DNA from: Hansfordia pulvinata | Taxonomy: Eukaryota; Ascomycota; Sordariomycetes; Xylariales | DNA length: 64,000 bases | Assembly (NCBI GenBank): GCA_006538405.1 | Contig: BJKQ01000005.1 | Span: 2,108,001-2,172,000 of the forward strand | Direction of reading: 5' to 3' | Notes under the pieces: model-generated | The model's database searches: none | The model's input: the letters and a program-made list of their open reading frames with translations, nothing else | What the model was told of the DNA's origin: nothing | Position numbers and translations under genes: made by a program | Part shown: positions 32,250 through 44,406 of the stretch, in pieces | How positions within the stretch are numbered: the first letter of the stretch is position 1 | Layout: the number at the start of each line of letters is the position of its first letter

Positions 32250-35200
32250 GGCGGCAGCTCGGTGGGGGACTTTCGCTGGGGAGGGATCCCGGACGGCGAT
32301 CCAGACAAGCGGGGAAGGGTCCGTGATGCCTGTGCTCAGAGGGTCGCGCGCGCAGGGTTTGGCGGAGCAGAGCAGACCAAGTCCGTGTGACCCTGCGGAT
32401 ACGGCAAAGGTGGTGATGAGACTCCTGCTGCTGAGGCGGGCAGGCTGTGCGATGTGGGAGGAAACAGGACTGTGCTGCGACGCGATTTGAGGTTAGCGGG
32501 AGTCAACACAGCACAACCCAGACGGTTTTGCTGCTTGCCCTGGCACCCTGGCTCAGCGAATGGGCGACGGCCGCTTTGGACACATACTCGTCGCGGTTGA
32601 TTTAGTCGGGGTTCTCGATTTATTTCCTTTTGGCCATTCTTGCTGGCAGGCAGGAAATTGTGAGCGGCCTGGCATGGGTAAGGTACTCACCTAGACGCCC
32701 CCACTACGAGATCGGGGCACGAAAAATGCCGATTGGGTTGGTGGACAGTCGCGTTGAGTGGTTCTGCACGAGTACCTTCCTTTGTCCGCCAATACTCGTA
32801 GGTCCAGTGCGTCGCGCCTGCCCAAGTCATCGTGCTCTAAGGCGTGGGAGGAAGCTGCTCCCGGCGAGCAATGAGGGCGCCTTCCCGGCTGGTTTCCCCT
32901 CTAAACTATCCCGACTTTGCCTCAAACTTGCATGGTTTCCGAGATCTCACGATGACTCGGGTACTCGTACACGTATCTCATCATCTCCAGTCAGTCCCAC
33001 CACTTCAGCATCGCTGTCCGCGCACCGAATTTCCAGCCCCGGTCCGAGAGCCGCATGGCCGATCGCAGGTGGGGGCCGCGCACGCCGCGCCAGATCCGAC
33101 TTGATAGCGCGTCCAGTGCCGAACGCATACCCATTGATCCTTCCGCACAAGAAACGGAGTACAAAGTTAGTCTTCATCTGCCGCCCTCCAACCATCCATC
33201 TCCTACGGTCGATTCTCACAGATCCGTGCACCCTCCTCTCACCTATCACTACTCGTATAGTCATTCTCCAAGTGCCTCGGGTTGCTGAAGCTGTGCTCTC
33301 CTACTGCCCAGACTCAACAGCAGCACGCCTCCAGTCAAGCGCGACACAGCCCCCCTCGAATGAGCTCAGCTACCCTTTGCACAGCTCGGCTTAGCCCAGC
33401 CTTGTTCTCGCCCTCCATAGCGAACGGGAACGGCCTTTCTCTTGGTCCATACTCCGTAAACCCCGTCTCCGAGCCTTCAGTCTGAACCCCGCCCGGTCGT
33501 CTCCTTATCTGATCGGGCCTCACTGCATGCTTACTATGCTCCCTGGGAGCAGCCACACACCCCGGCTTGGAGACACCTTCGTCCCACTGGCTGTTGCGAA
33601 TTGGACAATAAGCGCGAGACACATGGTTTCTATTTCCGTCCTCTGGGGTGCGTCGTCAGACGGGCCTCTCCGGATCTGAGCTGCCCCGGCCGCTTGCTTC
33701 CATCCGGTTCATCCTTCCGCCGTTGAGGCGTACGGCATAACGGCCGAGGCAGCCGTCGCGTATCACAACTGAAGTCAGACCTGCAGCCTGCATCTTGAGT
33801 ATCGCCCTCATCCCTGACCCTGCTGTCATGCGACCACGATTCTGCGTTACCGCGTAATCGCCAGGCGGTGGCTATCGAGCTCCCTCCTCCCAGCAGGTTT
33901 CGCTTTGCCCAGAAACGGCATTGTGCCCGTTTCGCATTCGCTAGCACACAGGGCAAGCGTCTTGACTCATCACCTAGATGAGCTTGTCTGACACAGTCTG
34001 CTAACCCGGCCGGCACCGACGCCGCTCAGCCGCATCAGACGGTGTCTATTCTTTGAGTGGCTCGGAGAATAATGCAAAGTCCTTGCAGCCTATCCGGAGG
34101 CGCAGCCACCCTTCTAGACTTTAACCCCGCGCGCTCATCGCGTATCTCCAGCCTCTAGCAAGAGAGCAGCTGGGACACAAAGCCCGTTTCGCATTCGGGA
34201 GTGCGATCAAGCCGGTTCAGGGGCGCAAGCTGATATGCGGGCTGGCTTCGTCTCGCCCGTCGCGTAGCGTCGTGAAGCGTTTGGGAAGTCGTTCCCGAGA
34301 ACAACTGCTCACAGAGAGAGAGGGAGGTATATACATACTCCCAAGAAGAATGCTTCACCCTCCTTCCAAATCCAAGGGTCCTGGAACTGCGGTCCCCTGT
34401 TCACCACCAGCCTTGGAAAATAAATTAGAAACAGACAGGTAGAGAAGGGAAGAGAGAGAGAGGGGTCGAACCTGCTGGTGTGTTCCGCGGCTGGTCGTGT
34501 TCAGGCTGTGTGGGCGAGCCGATAAGCGCGCGACGCAAGCGAAAGCAGAACGCGCGGTATCGGCCGAAACGCCGCACGCGCAGGAAGGAAGGGCCAGGAG
34601 ACCACGGCAGCAAGAGAGCGGGGATACGCCCGGACGTGATGGGCTTACTACGTTGAGCAGGGACCAAAGCTCCCGTCTCCTCGCTGTTTGGCTAGGTATG
34701 CCATCGCAGCAACTTGGCGCACGCGCATGCGCATGCCCGCGGGCGCGGCTATGGCGGCACGGTCGGGTCACACAGGTATCCTATCGGCCGTTTCTGCTGA
34801 ACATTTGATCCTTAGGAGGGAAGAGATGGGGGCGATGTCCCCCCCCCCCCCCCGCCAGGACGTGGGCGGCGTTGCTCATCTAACATTGGGGCGTCGCACG
34901 GCGTTCTCCACGTTTCAGCGTCCCAACAATGTTGACGGCGAGATTTCTGGGGTTGGCAGACGGGACACATTCACTTCGTCGCACACATGACCTGATGGAC
35001 TGACTCTAAGAGGAATCGATGATGGTAAATTTCACCTCGTTTGTCCGAAGCTATCTGATCAAGGCCTCTTTGTTAGCTACTCACAGTGCACAGAGAATAA
35101 GCATGGCCCTTTGGAGAGCCTTGGGGCGGTGGTGAGGCGCAAGCATTTGCTATTGCTAAGAGTGGCCATGATCTCGCCAGGATTCTCGCCCTGCAGCAAC

Positions 35201-35305
35201 GGCCTCTGCATCCCGGCGATGCCCTCGTCTTGTCGCAATTTGTAAAGCAATATAGTAAAACCTCTCGCTAGGTGGACAGTACATCTCAGTTTCGAGTGGA
35301 CCAAC
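32250..35305. other. 3-kb intergenic region
   Basis: No gene is supported. A 254-codon open frame at 32630-33394 looks random in composition and contains three TACTCGTA octamers (32793, 32962, 33250). The sequence GCCCGTTTCGCATTCG is present twice in direct orientation (33925-33940 and 34182-34197). A C15 run lies at 34839-34853. The 33.3-34.4 kb part is less GC-rich than its neighbours and may be decayed repeat sequence, but no element could be identified. Confidence 0.5.
33925..34197 (+). repeat. 16-bp direct repeat GCCCGTTTCGCATTCG, 257 bp apart
   Basis: Two exact copies at 33925-33940 and 34182-34197 in non-coding sequence. No terminal inverted repeats or coding capacity were seen between them. 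Confidence 0.6.
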
Positions 35306-38151
35306 TTAGTATTTGACCCCTTTCTTGAAGACCGGGAGCTCGGTAATGCCCAGCGCATCCCACTTCACGCGATTCTTCTGGTCGAGCCAAGCGCCGGAGT
35401 CATCAGCCTTGAGCCTCAACTCTTGTAGCTCCCGAATCTCGTTTCGGCTAACGCCCCCGTCGTCACGGGGAAGCCACACAACTGGAGTCTGGCTGGTGAA
35501 AGCAGGGTTCACGTATGCCTTCTTAATCTGCTCCTCGCTGTACTCAGGCGTCTCGTCCTCCAAGTCATCCTCCTCGAGCCATGCTTTCATGGCTTTGCGT
35601 GACGCGAAGAAACTTGGCTCGAGAAACCGGGCTATCGGATCAACGATCCTGGAGGGGATATGGGCCTCTCCCCCGAGATGCTGGATGCGAGACTCTCCAT
35701 TTCCCTCCTCGGCAGATGCGAGCAGTGGAGTCTGATCTTCGCTGTTTGCTGCCAGATCCATCGGCAAGAATTCTTCTAGGGGCTTGAAGTATCGGTTCAT
35801 TCCAGAATTGTACACGACGGTGACTCCCAGCAAAACGACCGTCATAATGATAGGTCCGGGGGCTTTGTGTGTCGCGAAGAGACCAATCAGACAGAGCTCA
35901 GCGAGATAGACACCGGTGAGCATCTGCTGAAGGGCTAGAGTGTAGGCGCGTCCGTTGGTGTCAATCTTTGGCTGCACAGTGAACATCAACATGTAACGGT
36001 AGCTGAAGTAGAACAGCCCTAGTCCGGCCGCTGCGAACCCAGTAACCAGTGGAGCAATACACGAGTACACGATAGCTTGGAGGAGTCAGTCTTCATACGC
36101 CGGCTGCGAAGAGGAGCATGAGAACATACCTATAACTGCGAAGTTGGCAAATTTCGGGTACACTTTACCCCAGGCAATTCCCTTGAGGCTGATGTAACTG
36201 TTGTACTTTTGACGAGGGGTTTTGTCGAGGAAATAGTCGAACCCGAGCCAGGTGAGCAGGTCCGAGTAGTTGAGAAGGTTGTCAGTGGAGCTCGTCATTC
36301 CCTGGACTATGAAGTAGCTCAAGTAGTAGTTGGATGAGCGCGGTATCCTTTCGGCGAGTAACATCGGGACAGAAGTCGGATTTTGGATGATTTCTGCCAC
36401 TACGGCGGCAGTAGCAGAAGACAAAGCCGTCACCAAGAAGACTTGAGTAACTTGAAATACAAAGAACCATCTCTGAACCTTGAGTTCGGCAGAGAAGTTG
36501 GTTGGCTCGCCAGCTGACTTGAAAATGTCTTCATTATCAGGTTAGTATGTTGGACCGACGGACAGGCATTGGGAAGAACCTACTGCGAAAGATGTTGGGC
36601 ACGTATTTGCTCAGAAGACCCGTCAGGAAAGGGGGCAAGAGACCAGTCAACAGTCCCTTGACGGTATCCGGGAGCATATCCAGCCAGCGGAGCCACGAGT
36701 AGTTCTCGGCAAGGTAGCTAATGTTGGAGATTGCACCGACAAATGCAATCGGGATGGACCAGAATGCGATAGTGGCGACTACAAGGGCCGTCGCGATGCC
36801 TTCTTGTGACAATCTGCGTGCGGGGTGCATCGTCAAGTTCTGCCAGATAACTTGCTGCGGGGCAACAGCGAGATATTTGGGCGTTAGAGTTAGGATCTGG
36901 GACGACGCAACTTGCTGCACAGCCTGTTGAGCAGCTGCCTGGGTTCTAAACTCGACAAAAACCGAGGCCGCCCCTTCATGGTCCTCTTCAGGCTCAGTGG
37001 TATTGCGCAGCTTATCGATCTCCGTCTCAGCCTCCCTGATCTTATTCCGTACAAACTCTATGCTGTCGACTTTTTCGCCTACGGGCGGGACGGTTGTACG
37101 ATGGGTCGGGCGGAGTCTCTTTCTGTCGTCCTGCGAGAGGCTTTCAAAGTTGATACTAGAGGGATTGGAAGGCTGACGCTTCCGCTGCTCCCAACGTAAC
37201 CTGTTGTTGGCCCGTTTCTCGAGAGTGATCTCCAGACTCTCCAGCTTTTCCACCATGGAGTTTCTGTGGGAAACAAGTGACTCAAGAGCTCCGGCAGGAG
37301 TGGCAGGCCATGCCCTGACAGCATTCTCGCCGAAGAAATGAGACAGGTTCCGCTCTTGCAGAGCCTCTTGAGGGGCAGAGAGGAAGAGAGCCGTGCGGGA
37401 AGACAATCGGTTGGCGTTGGGTTTGAACTGGCTCCAGGCCTGGCGAAGACTAATCAGCCAGAGCCTTTCGCGAGCCACAGTGAACATGACGAAGCCGAAG
37501 AAGACCCAGGCCACGGCGGCATGAGCGTATAGGCGTTCATTGAAGACGACATTTCCGATGGTGATCTTGTCCAGCTCGGTTGATGTGCCGCCGCCGGTGG
37601 CGTTGATGGGCATCAGTATGGGCCATGTGATGCAGCACCCGACGATACAAATGAGAATAATGGTGCGCAGAAACCGCAGATACAGATAGGCGTCCAAGGA
37701 TGAGTGGTGGAGAGTGAACTTGTCAGGCAGGACGCGGAGAGTATGGGCCCAGTTGAAATAGGACCTGCTGGCGGAGGGGGTTCGATCTCTGCAATGGCGG
37801 GTCAGTCTGGATAGTCCACGAATTGGGAGGCTGAAATGAGGACTTACTTCTCGGGAATCGTCCCAATGTACGTGCGTGGTGCGTAGATCTTGGGATACCA
37901 CTGCCTGATTATGACGAAGGCTGTGACATAGATGAGACCCAGGGTCAAGGTGGGCACGAAAGCAGAGAGGACTGATCTCAGGGACGTAGAGCCTTCGGCA
38001 GGAGGCTGGTGGAATTGTCAGAGACGGACAGGGGGCCGGGGCAATCCACTAGTCGGGTCCAACTCACATCAGAGCTCTCGTTGAAGCTGCGCAGGTGTTC
38101 TGTCGAGAAAGGGAGTCTCTCGGAGACGCCCAGGACTTGCTGGGCGTCCAT
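35306..38151 (-). CDS. CSC1/DUF221-family osmosensitive calcium-permeable cation channel
   Basis: Multispanning membrane protein of the CSC1/OSCA/TMEM63 family: stress-gated, calcium-permeable channels at the plasma membrane or endomembranes. Exons on the minus strand: 38151-38068, 38005-37848, 37788-36584, 36528-36130 and 36075-35306, summing to 872 codons (871 aa) with all phases consistent. The N-terminal region has a first membrane segment and the family signature YAPRTYIGTIPEK, followed by a cytosolic RNA-recognition-like loop (VFVEFRTQAAAQQA). The conserved core comes next (FWSIPIAFVGAISN, LPPFLTGLLSKYVPNIFR, GEPTNFSAELKVQRWFFVFQVTQVFLV, IAPLVTGF). Introns are 53-63 nt. Codon usage is visibly less C/G-biased than in the flanking genes. 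No frameshift is needed here. Confidence 0.9.
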
Positions 38152-39426
38152 GGCAGCGAGGCAACAAGCAGCGCAGTGCAGCGCACAAGCGGCAAGGAAG
38201 AGGCTGCTGGAACGGGTGCAGGACGACAGGGGTGCGCGCAGAAAGCCGCGTGTGTAGCCGCGATTTCAGCGCGACGCAAAGGTTTGCGATCGCGTTTCCA
38301 AGGTAGGGTGCGGGATGTTGTCGAGGCGCACGCGTGAGAGTCAGACAGGCGAGCTGAGCTGAGGACAGTCGGAGGGGTCTGGTCTGGTGTCTCGTTTCAG
38401 GGCAGGCGGCTCAGGTGGAATCCAGGCAGCTGCCGGGAGCGAGCGAACCACAGGAGCGAGGGCTACGCCATGACGTAATGCACGTGCACCTCGCGCCTTC
38501 CGTGCCCTGCCTCGCTGCATCGGCGCGTTCCTTCCAGGTTTGGACGATCGCATCTGCGGGGCCCCGCACTGCGTTCGACACTGAAAATCGAGGGAGTTCC
38601 AATCCACTGTACGAGGATTGCATGTACATCGCGAGGAGAAAGGCAGCTCGGTCCCTTGATCAGATCAGATCTCAAGACGGATCAAAGGCAGACAGCCGTT
38701 TGCTTGCCCTGGCATTGCATCATTGCAATATTGACATGCCTCAGAATCCAAGCTTTCTGTTCTTTGCCATTGGCTCGTGTTCTGTCTGCGCAAGATATGC
38801 TTGGTAGAAATAGATATTATACCACCAATGCCTTAGTAAGTAGTACGTGCGTGGGCCGCCAGCATAGGTACGAGTACTGACGCAAGCTCACTATGCCTTC
38901 ATGTAAACAGGGGTAGATCAACATCTCCAAGAGACGGCCAGGGGAGCTTGCCCAGATGTCATCGCGACACTAAGATCCAGGCCGGTCCAAGCGACGGCTC
39001 ATCGCCCGGTCCCTGGCTTTTCTGTGCCGGCTCCCGCGCCCTTGTCGGGACAGCTCTCCGTCTGCCGTGTCTCCGATCGAGGTCCAGATTCAACCCCACC
39101 GGTAAGGCTGGAAGAGCGGGGTGCCGTTCAACAACGGGCATTATAACAAGCCGCGAACACTGTGCTGCACGAACGTCTCGCCATCGGCTGCTCATTGGCC
39201 TGGCCCCTCCAGACCAACTACCGACTGCATCCGACCGCCGCGGTAGTCGACCAGACGCAAACGACCCACGACCCCCCCCCTCCTATCCCAGCGTGGACGT
39301 GCTGCACCACGAGGGGCGGGTCCGATTACCGGCATGCCCTGGCCGCCGCCGCACGGCAGCAGCAGCAGCGAGCAACGAAGCTGGTGAGCGACTTCATCGT
39401 GGACATTGCCGAAAACTGGCCAAGGG
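38152..39426. other. Intergenic region upstream of the channel gene
   Basis: Promoter side of the channel gene, then non-coding sequence. One TACGAGTA lies at 38869. Toward 39250-39424 an open frame with CAG repeats (ARQQQQRATKL) may belong to the decayed amidase gene that follows, but the frames do not join and no amidase motif was found there. Confidence 0.45.
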
Positions 39427-39951
39427 GTAGCGCACGCGTGGTACCTCGAGGCGCTGGGCGGGATGGCAACGCTGCGGCCGCGGGTGGACGCGCTCATTCG
39501 CGGCAGGCCGGCGGGGGGTGGACAGAGTGGTGAAGGTGGTGGCGGAGGCGGTTACGCGACGGTCATCACGCCCAGCGTGCCAGGCGAGGCGCCGCTGAGA
39601 TTCCAGACCACGGAGAGTGCGGACTTCAACTGCATGTGGACGGTAAGACGTCCTTCTCTTCTTAGTTTTCGCGCTCGTCTTTGCTTCCTAGAACCTGAAC
39701 ACGCGAATGCCCCCCCCCCCTCCCCCCCCCCCCCCCCCTCCCCCACACACACACACACACACTTCTTAGACCGCAGGGCTACACCCCTCACCCACCCTAC
39801 AAAGCCAAAAGCAGACGAGGCCCTACACATACCCGTCGTCAATGTCCCCGGGTTCACGGGCGACGCCGACATGCCCGTCGGCCTGTATCGACATGTCCCT
39901 GCTTCCGTCGCCGAGGCTGTCGGGGAAGTGTCAGCCTTTGGTGCTCCGTGA
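39427..39951 (+). pseudogene. 3' remnant of an amidase-signature family gene
   Basis: The frame 39427-39642 reads HAWYLEALGGMATLRPRV, then YATVITPSVPGEAPLRFQ and FNCMWT. After a putative intron (39643-39804, GTAAGA...AAG, holding poly-C and CA tracts) it continues with IPVVNVPGFTGDADMPVGL. This order (TPSxPGEAP, FNxxWT, NxPGFTGxxxxPVGL) is the C-terminal part of amidase-signature enzymes. The catalytic Lys-Ser-Ser region with its Gly/Ser-rich motif is absent upstream. The usual segment between PVGL and the final helix is also shortened (PVGLYRHVP then AEAVGEV, stop at 39949). I read it as a truncated, decaying gene. A short expressed fragment cannot be excluded. It lies between the channel and kinase genes. 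Confidence 0.65.
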
Positions 39952-40741
39952 CATGAGCGTTCAGCCGCTGCGATGCCAATTTACGTGTACGGGGCGGACG
40001 GGGTTTGCTTTGATGTCTCGGAGAGGTTCCATGCTGTTACATGTATTTGGTACGTGTTATGTGTGGAAAGAGCATCTCTGCCGGAACCTTCTAAGGGGCA
40101 ACGCCTTTCCATTGCAGTACCCAAGGCCTTGGCTACTATACCTTACCTATTTTGTTTCTGGAATAACGGCATCAAGATGAAACACGATATTGTGACACAA
40201 GTACGTCCAGATGTATTGGGTACCTCAGGTGCGAAGTCAAATACATTGGACTCGTGGCACGGCAGTCACAGAAAAAGGTTGGGGCGAGAGGCGTGGAATT
40301 CAATATATTGCATGTGACGGACAACGCCGGTTACGGCCCGAAGTGAGTCACACGCAAGCTCAACGGGACCTCGGGCACGCTGCAGCCCAGAAGGCAGGAT
40401 ATATGACAGGATGGATAAAAACACAACAGCAGCGGAATCGAGACAGTGCTTCGGAAATGGTCGTTGGAAAACATGGGTATCGGTGCGCAACGGGGGCGCG
40501 TGGCGCGACATGCTGAACAGGCGGGCGTCGTGGTAAGGATGCGCTGGCTAATATAGATTCATGATGGAAAACCAGGGAGCGGCTATAAATGGATCAGTGG
40601 CTTCGAAAGTCGATGCAGGCCATGCCAGGTGTATATATAAATATATGCGTGTGAGTGTGAGTGTGAGTGTGATAAGGCGGCGGTGATGTGGTGTCGGCAG
40701 TGTCAGATGGCTCGGAAGGGTTCGAGAGACAGGAGGCCCGT
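39952..40741. other. Intergenic region right of the amidase relic
   Basis: No gene is supported. The composition is noticeably less GC-rich than the flanks. A GTGTGA/GTGAGT array at 40649-40672 lies just downstream of the kinase stop codon. Confidence 0.5.
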
Positions 40742-42669
40742 CTACGACGCCGTCTCCTTCTTCCGCGCGGACTCCTTGAACAGCTCGCCCATGACGCCGG
40801 CCATGGTGATGCGCTGCTGGGGCAGGGGCACGAGCATCTTGTCGACGAGGGCCTCGAGGTCGTCGGCGGGCCGGAGGCGCTTGCGGGCCTCGTAGACCTC
40901 GGTCAGCCACTGCTGCATCTGGGAGGCGGCGAACTTGTTGGCAGACCGGGGCCCGGCGTGGTGGGGGCGCCTGTTGACGTCGGCGATCATCCAGTAGAGC
41001 TGCTTGGGGTGGTCGTGGCGGCCGCGGGCGTCGGGGAAGGCGATCTTGCGCAGGACATAGAGCATGGTGACGCCGAGGGCCCAGACGTCGGAGGCGGCGC
41101 CGCGCGACTTGTGCATGATGAACTCGGGGGCACGTAGTAGGGGGTGCCGCCCATGGTGGCCGGGTCGGAGAAGAAGGTGGCGAGGCCAAAGTCGCACAGG
41201 ACGGCGCCGCGCTCGCGCGAGTAGAGGATGTTGGCGGGCTTGATGTCGTTGTGCACCTTCTTCTTGGCGTGCATGTAGTGCAGCGCGCCGGCAATGTCGC
41301 GCAGGATGCGCCGGGCGTCGCGCGCGTCGCCGCGGAAGAAGTCGGTCGCCGAGTCGCGCCACTGGCTGCGCGCCGCCAGGTCGTTGCCGTCGACGTGCTC
41401 CATGTACAGCGACAGGTAGCGCGCGTCCCCGCCGTACAGCTTGACGATGGCGTCGTGCTGCAGGTTCTCCTGGCTCTGGTACTCGCGCAGCCACACGTTC
41501 GCCTGGTGGATCACGTGCCGGCTGCTCTGCCGCTGCTGCTGCTGCTGCTGCTGCGGCCGCCGCCCGTCCCCGGGGCTCATCGTCTTGAGCACCTTGACCG
41601 TGATGACCCCGTTCGACACGTGCGAGTGCTTGGCCGTGAACACCGACGACGCCCCCGTCAGCGCAATCTGCTTCTTCTTCTCCACCGAGTACCGCTCCAG
41701 GTCCGACCCCCCGGGGATCAGCGCAATCTCGTCCGGCTCCAGCTCCAGCAGCGCGTGCCCGTTGGGGATCGCCACCTCCTTCGTCTTGGCCGCCCGCGGC
41801 AGCGTGATCTCCAGCTGCTCGTCCTTGGGGCCGCGGAAGACGGCCACCCGGTCCTCCCCGCGAGTCTCGTCGTCCTCGTCGTCGTCCTCGTCGTCTCGGT
41901 CGTCCGCTGCGGGGTCTTCCCGGAGATATTTCCTGCCTCTCTGCTGACTCTCCGCCTCTTCCTTGTCCGACTCGGAGCGCGCGCGCTTGAACGACGTGTG
42001 GATGGCGTCTTGGCTGGCGACGAGCGACAGCGACGAGCTCCCCCGGACCACCGACCGCAGCGTCGCCGGGTGCTTGCCCAGTATCCGGAAGTCCAGCACG
42101 GGCTCGCCGGACACCCCGATGCGCCACGTGCCCGGGGTCAGATCGCGGATGTCGGACGGCACTATCTCGATCCCAAAGTTGGCGCCGTCGCGGGGAGCCC
42201 GGGATATCCTGGTCAGGATGATGGGGACCTCCGACTGGTTCTCTAGGATCACAATGTCGCTGTTGGGGTTGTAGTACAGCTTGCACCAGATGGGCTGGCG
42301 CACCGTGTCCTCGCTCTGCTCCCCGGGGATCCGGATGGAGAAGTTGATGTCCTTGGAAGTCTGAGTCACGGCCAGAACCTTGGACCGCGACTGCAACGGG
42401 TCGGCACGGTCACGCTCGGTGCGCAGCGCCAGCCACTGGCAGTTGTCGTTGCCGGGACTCACCGACCGGCTCTTGGTCAAGGGGCGCACCAGCAGGCGGA
42501 TGCCCTGTTTGTGGTGGTGGTCATCGAGGACGAGCGAGTCCAGCGGAATCGAGTCATCGACCGTTTCGTCTACGTCTTCCACGTGGATGCTGCCGTGGAG
42601 GCGGGACTGGATCTCCTCGATCGTAAAAGGCTCCGTCTTCTCCTCCGAAGGGGGGTACTCGTCGACCAT
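40742..42669 (-). CDS. Protein kinase with non-RD catalytic loop, one apparent frameshift
   Basis: Predicted Ser/Thr kinase of 642 aa after correction; single exon from ATG 42669. The N-terminal ~220 residues form a beta-rich domain (FSIRIPGEQ, IWCKLYYNPNSDIVILENQS, GTWRIGVSGEPVLDFRIL) resembling an FHA-like fold; that is inference. An acidic linker with a basic patch (FKRARSESDKEE) follows, then the kinase domain. The nucleotide loop is degenerate (LTGASSVFTAKH), the Lys is in GVITVKVLK, the catalytic loop reads VHNDIKPAN (Asn replaces the Arg of HRD) and CDFGLAT is intact. A break occurs in the G5 run 41126-41130 on the plus strand. One extra base gives GGTPYYVPPEFI and restores DVWALGVTMLYVLRKIAFPD and the rest of the C-lobe (643 codons in total). 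Probably active despite the unusual loop. Pathway unknown. Confidence 0.82.
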
Positions 42670-44375
42670 GGCTGCGGCGACGGCGGCGGCGACGGCGGCG
42701 GAAGAGCGGGCGGGTGGGCGGGCGCCGACAGCGCCGGCGAGAAGGGGCGACAACGTGGTCTAGAAGGGGTGCGGAGGAAAGTAGACGCAACCGCAGTCGT
42801 CTATAGTAAGAGGGGAGGGGCCACACAGAGTAGACTGTGACCAACAAGACACATATATGACGACAAGCTCTTCAGTCTCTGGCTGGGTTGTTTCCCTCTT
42901 TCTCTCCATGTACGACGACGACGACAATCGGCGGGGGAGGCCGATTGGAAATAAAAGAGGACGGACGGACGAGGTGTAGAGCCCGGCCGGCGGCTGGTAG
43001 AGAACAGATGGCAGCCGCGCAGCTCAAGAGGCCATTTTCGTTCGCAACACGGAGCATATGAGAGCGTCAGATGCGCCGGGAGATAGTGGCCCTGACCCGT
43101 TGACCACGCCCACGGCCGGTGGCAGACAGTCATAGAAACGGTCAGAAGTTAGAGGGACTGAGGACAGTTGAGCGGCTGATCCCGCCTTTTCTGCTCGGGC
43201 GTGCCGCGCGCTGGGACTGACTTGGTCACAGTCCGGTCAGTCATCAGCGAGGGCGGTACGAGCCACAAGCCAGCACCACAGCACCTCATCAGCACCACAG
43301 CACAGTGGGCGGAGGTGGACTCGGGGCTCGGGGCAATGAACAATGGACACTGTACACCGGATTATGGAGGTACCTTTACTGAGGTGGACACTGACAGCCG
43401 GGCGGGCCGCACACACCACCACGAGCCTACGGGTCATCCCATCCAGTCCAAGTCCATGGGCGGCCCGCTGAGCTGATGAGCCAATCCATCCTGCCGGGCT
43501 GCGCCCGCTGCGGCAAGAGAAGCCCCCCTTCGTGAGAGGGCCGGTGGTGGCTGACCACCTGTTACCTACTGTGCTTCAGGGCGGCGCGCGCGCGAGATCC
43601 GGGTGATGGTCGCCGCGAAGGAGGGGGCCAAGGACAGTGCGATCAGAGACACAGCCACGGCCCCGGTCACGAACCACGTTCGTAAAAGACACAACTGGGG
43701 GCCGCTCCTCGGGACTACAGCATACGCCTGGCCTGGGGGAGGTGACCCGAGCAGCCAGTGGCGGCACGAGCATCCAGCGCCCCGCCAACAGGTGTTCTCA
43801 TGCTCGTCGCATCGCGATCTTCACGCCTGGTCCTGTCGAGGCGGCAACAGAGGGGCACTCGGCTGCGAGACGACAACAGCGAGGTATGGAGGTAGAGAGA
43901 GCGGGAGAGGGAGGGAGCCCGGTCCGAAGGACGGGAATCCTGGGGCTTTGCGGGACAAGATCGTGGCTGAGTCGACTGCGGACTGTGCCTCAGGCTCAGC
44001 TGAGGTCCAGACTGTGAACAAAGTATCTGTGGGCGTACTCGTACACCCACACGCAATGGTACTCGTACACCACGTCTTGGAAGAAACAGTCGCTCTCACG
44101 TACCTTGCCCAGACAGACGTACAGTACTCATAGAATGCAACCAGTGCTCGTACTCATAATACTCCCGCAAGGCGCTTCGGCTCGCTTTCGAAGGGCTTCA
44201 ATGGTGGCTGGTGACATGCAGTCCCAAAAAGCCGACTGAAGGTGCATCGTGATGGTTGTGTGCATCTGACACGCACCGGCCGGGAGCGAGATCGGGAGGG
44301 GTGCGGATGCCACTGCTGCGATAGATGCGCCGGTACGAGGAAGCAGTAGTCGAGCAGAAAGGGACCGATGAGTTG

Positions 44376-44406
<31 letters not shown>

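Noticed and set aside
32630..33394. 254-codon open frame
   Set aside because: Composition is random, there is no domain pattern, and it contains three copies of the intergenic octamer. The first codon is not a convincing start.
38948..39430. 160-codon frame before the amidase relic as its N-terminal part
   Set aside because: It shows no amidase-signature motif and does not join in frame without two or more changes.
40649..40672. GTGTGA array as a CRISPR- or telomere-like repeat
   Set aside because: The units are short and contiguous without spacers, and do not match the fungal telomere repeat TTAGGG.
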